Both the position numbers and the translations under genes were made by a program. From Globisporangium splendens (Eukaryota; Oomycota; Peronosporomycetes; Pythiales; Pythiaceae): a DNA stretch of 41,109 nucleotides. The notes below the pieces were generated by a model that did no database searches, was not told the origin of the DNA, and worked only from the letters and a program-made list of their open reading frames with translations. Location of the stretch: assembly GCA_006386115.1 (NCBI GenBank), contig VFIW01000183.1, positions 1 through 41,109 on the forward strand, given 5' to 3'. Below are positions 40,010 to 41,109 of the stretch, one piece after another (within the stretch, counting starts at the first letter, position 1; each line of letters opens with the position of its first letter).

Positions 40010-41109
40010 CTACACGGTGCTGCTAAGCAACTCCGTGCCTTCCACCACATCGACAACTCCCTCACAATGCGCTTCTATACTACTGGCATCACCTTCGTCG
40101 TCTTCTACTGCTGGCGTCACCCTGACAAAGTTGGCATGATCCCACACCGTGTCGCCAAGTGCCACCTGACTCCACAACTTGTTCACGAGACTCGCGTTGT
40201 ACAGATCCGCATTGGTGAGAAAATGCAGGATTTTTGCACTCACGGCGCTTTTCACTGGCGGCAGGTCGTCGCCAAAGAGCGGATACACGAAGACAGGTGG
40301 CTCTCTCTTTTTTGACGAGGACGAGCTCAACAAGGACGCGGCGTGGCTTCCACGAAGCTGCCGGTACTTTTGCTTTTCGATGGTCGTCTGTCCTCGAGCT
40401 TTCACGTGGCTTCCGCTGGGTGTCGACGCTGCAGGTGGCGGTGTCTCGGACAAGGGAGATACCGACAACTTCTGGCGCTTGGCACCACTCACTGTCGGTG
40501 TCATGAATGCCGAGTTCGAGTGTGGATTCAATCTCGTGGCAGGTTTCAACCAGGTACTCAAAGCACTTGGCGTTGACGATAACGCGGCTTTGCGTGGCGT
40601 CACTGACGACGCGTGATACACGGTCGTGTTGGCACGAAGCTGCGATCGAAACCGCTCCGTACGCTCGCGTTCCCGACGAGGAGAGACTTCAAACGGAGAC
40701 GAGAAGTTCTTGGTCCACGTCTCGCGATCGATGCGGAAGCGATGGCGCACATTGTGGAGCACAGGCGACACAAACGTATCGTCGATATCATTTAAGAGAC
40801 GGGACGGGGTCGTGTTCGCAGACAGCGTACCCCCGGCGGCATGAGTTACACAAGGCGCTTGATTTTTACAATCCTGTTGCACAAAAGAAGTCAATAGGTG
40901 TTCAGCTTCAACCAGCTTTCAAACATCAAAACCAACAGCAATTGCATCGATAGCACTTACAATGCATCGGCAGTTGTCACCGCATGGTACACCAGCTTGG
41001 AAGCATTCGCAGTATTTCTTCTGACACGCAGACTTTTTACAGTGGCACCCGTGCTTGTGCATCTTTTTCAGATCGGCTCCACTTGTGCGATGATCGAGAC
41101 CAAGCTTGG
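40010..41109 (-). CDS. CXC (tesmin/TSO1-like) plus F-box protein, partial at the right edge
   Basis: The exons on the minus strand are 41109 (edge)-40961 and 40873-40010. The intron (GTAAGT...CAACAG, 87 bp) is phase 0 and joins CRCI to DCKNQAP. The first exon carries a CXC motif ([20 protein letters not shown], then [15 protein letters not shown]), like the second CXC repeat of LIN54/tesmin/TSO1 factors that read CHR-type promoter elements. A first repeat may lie beyond the edge. A disordered Ser/Pro/Thr/Arg-rich region of about 190 residues follows. The C-terminus has an F-box-like segment ([20 protein letters not shown], then [20 protein letters not shown]), which would bind Skp1. The combination suggests a DNA-binding protein that recruits an SCF ligase, but that is inference. 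Confidence 0.75.

Noticed and set aside
1..41109. RXLR or Crinkler effectors
   Set aside because: No secreted frame with RXLR-EER or LFLAK-type motifs was seen.

Overview
The window looks like oomycete nuclear DNA, most plausibly from the Peronosporales (Phytophthora or downy-mildew relatives). Supporting signs are a secreted multi-Kazal protease inhibitor like the oomycete EPI family, short GT-AG introns of about 70-100 bp, tightly packed genes on both strands, and young Ty3/Gypsy chromovirus insertions. The species assignment is inference. I saw no rRNA, tRNA or CRISPR, and no recognisable RXLR or Crinkler effector.

Left part (1-16.5 kb). A tandem Kazal pair lies on the minus strand: an intact four-domain gene (2104-2961) and a decayed copy (1277-1820). 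Next come ER alpha-glucosidase I of family GH63 (4185-7018, one intron), a four-helix membrane protein of unknown role (7136-8152, minus), a repeat-rich stretch (8.7-10 kb), an intronless histidine acid phosphatase (10172-11401), a convergent BTB/T1-domain gene with a frameshift (11526-12934, minus), a decayed unknown gene (13.7-15.1 kb, minus) and the 3' end of a PARP-family gene (16007-16565, minus).

Central part (16566-31591). A 15 kb nested insertion splits that PARP gene inside its catalytic domain. The outer element is a plus-strand chromovirus with 448 bp LTRs and CTGGG target-site duplications. An 8.8 kb chromovirus in minus orientation, with 548 bp LTRs and TATTC duplications, sits inside its reverse transcriptase. 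The outer element has a small extra reading frame upstream of gag. The inner element has a textbook -1 frameshift signal between gag and pol, a 45-bp tandem array that breaks pol, and a 511-codon open frame antisense to the 3' end of pol.

Right part (31.6-41.1 kb). The 5' half of the PARP gene is followed by a second histidine acid phosphatase (33260-34573, minus, three exons). That gene is divergent from an OST3/OST6-type oligosaccharyltransferase subunit (35075-36484, five exons). Next are a PH-START-DUF1336 (EDR2-like) protein with a membrane segment (37517-39695) and a CXC (tesmin/TSO1)-F-box protein that runs off the right edge (minus).

The housekeeping genes do not form one pathway, although GH63 and OST3/6 both serve ER N-glycosylation. 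Several genes differ from an intact reading frame by one base, often in a homopolymer. Real decay and assembly error cannot be separated from sequence alone.
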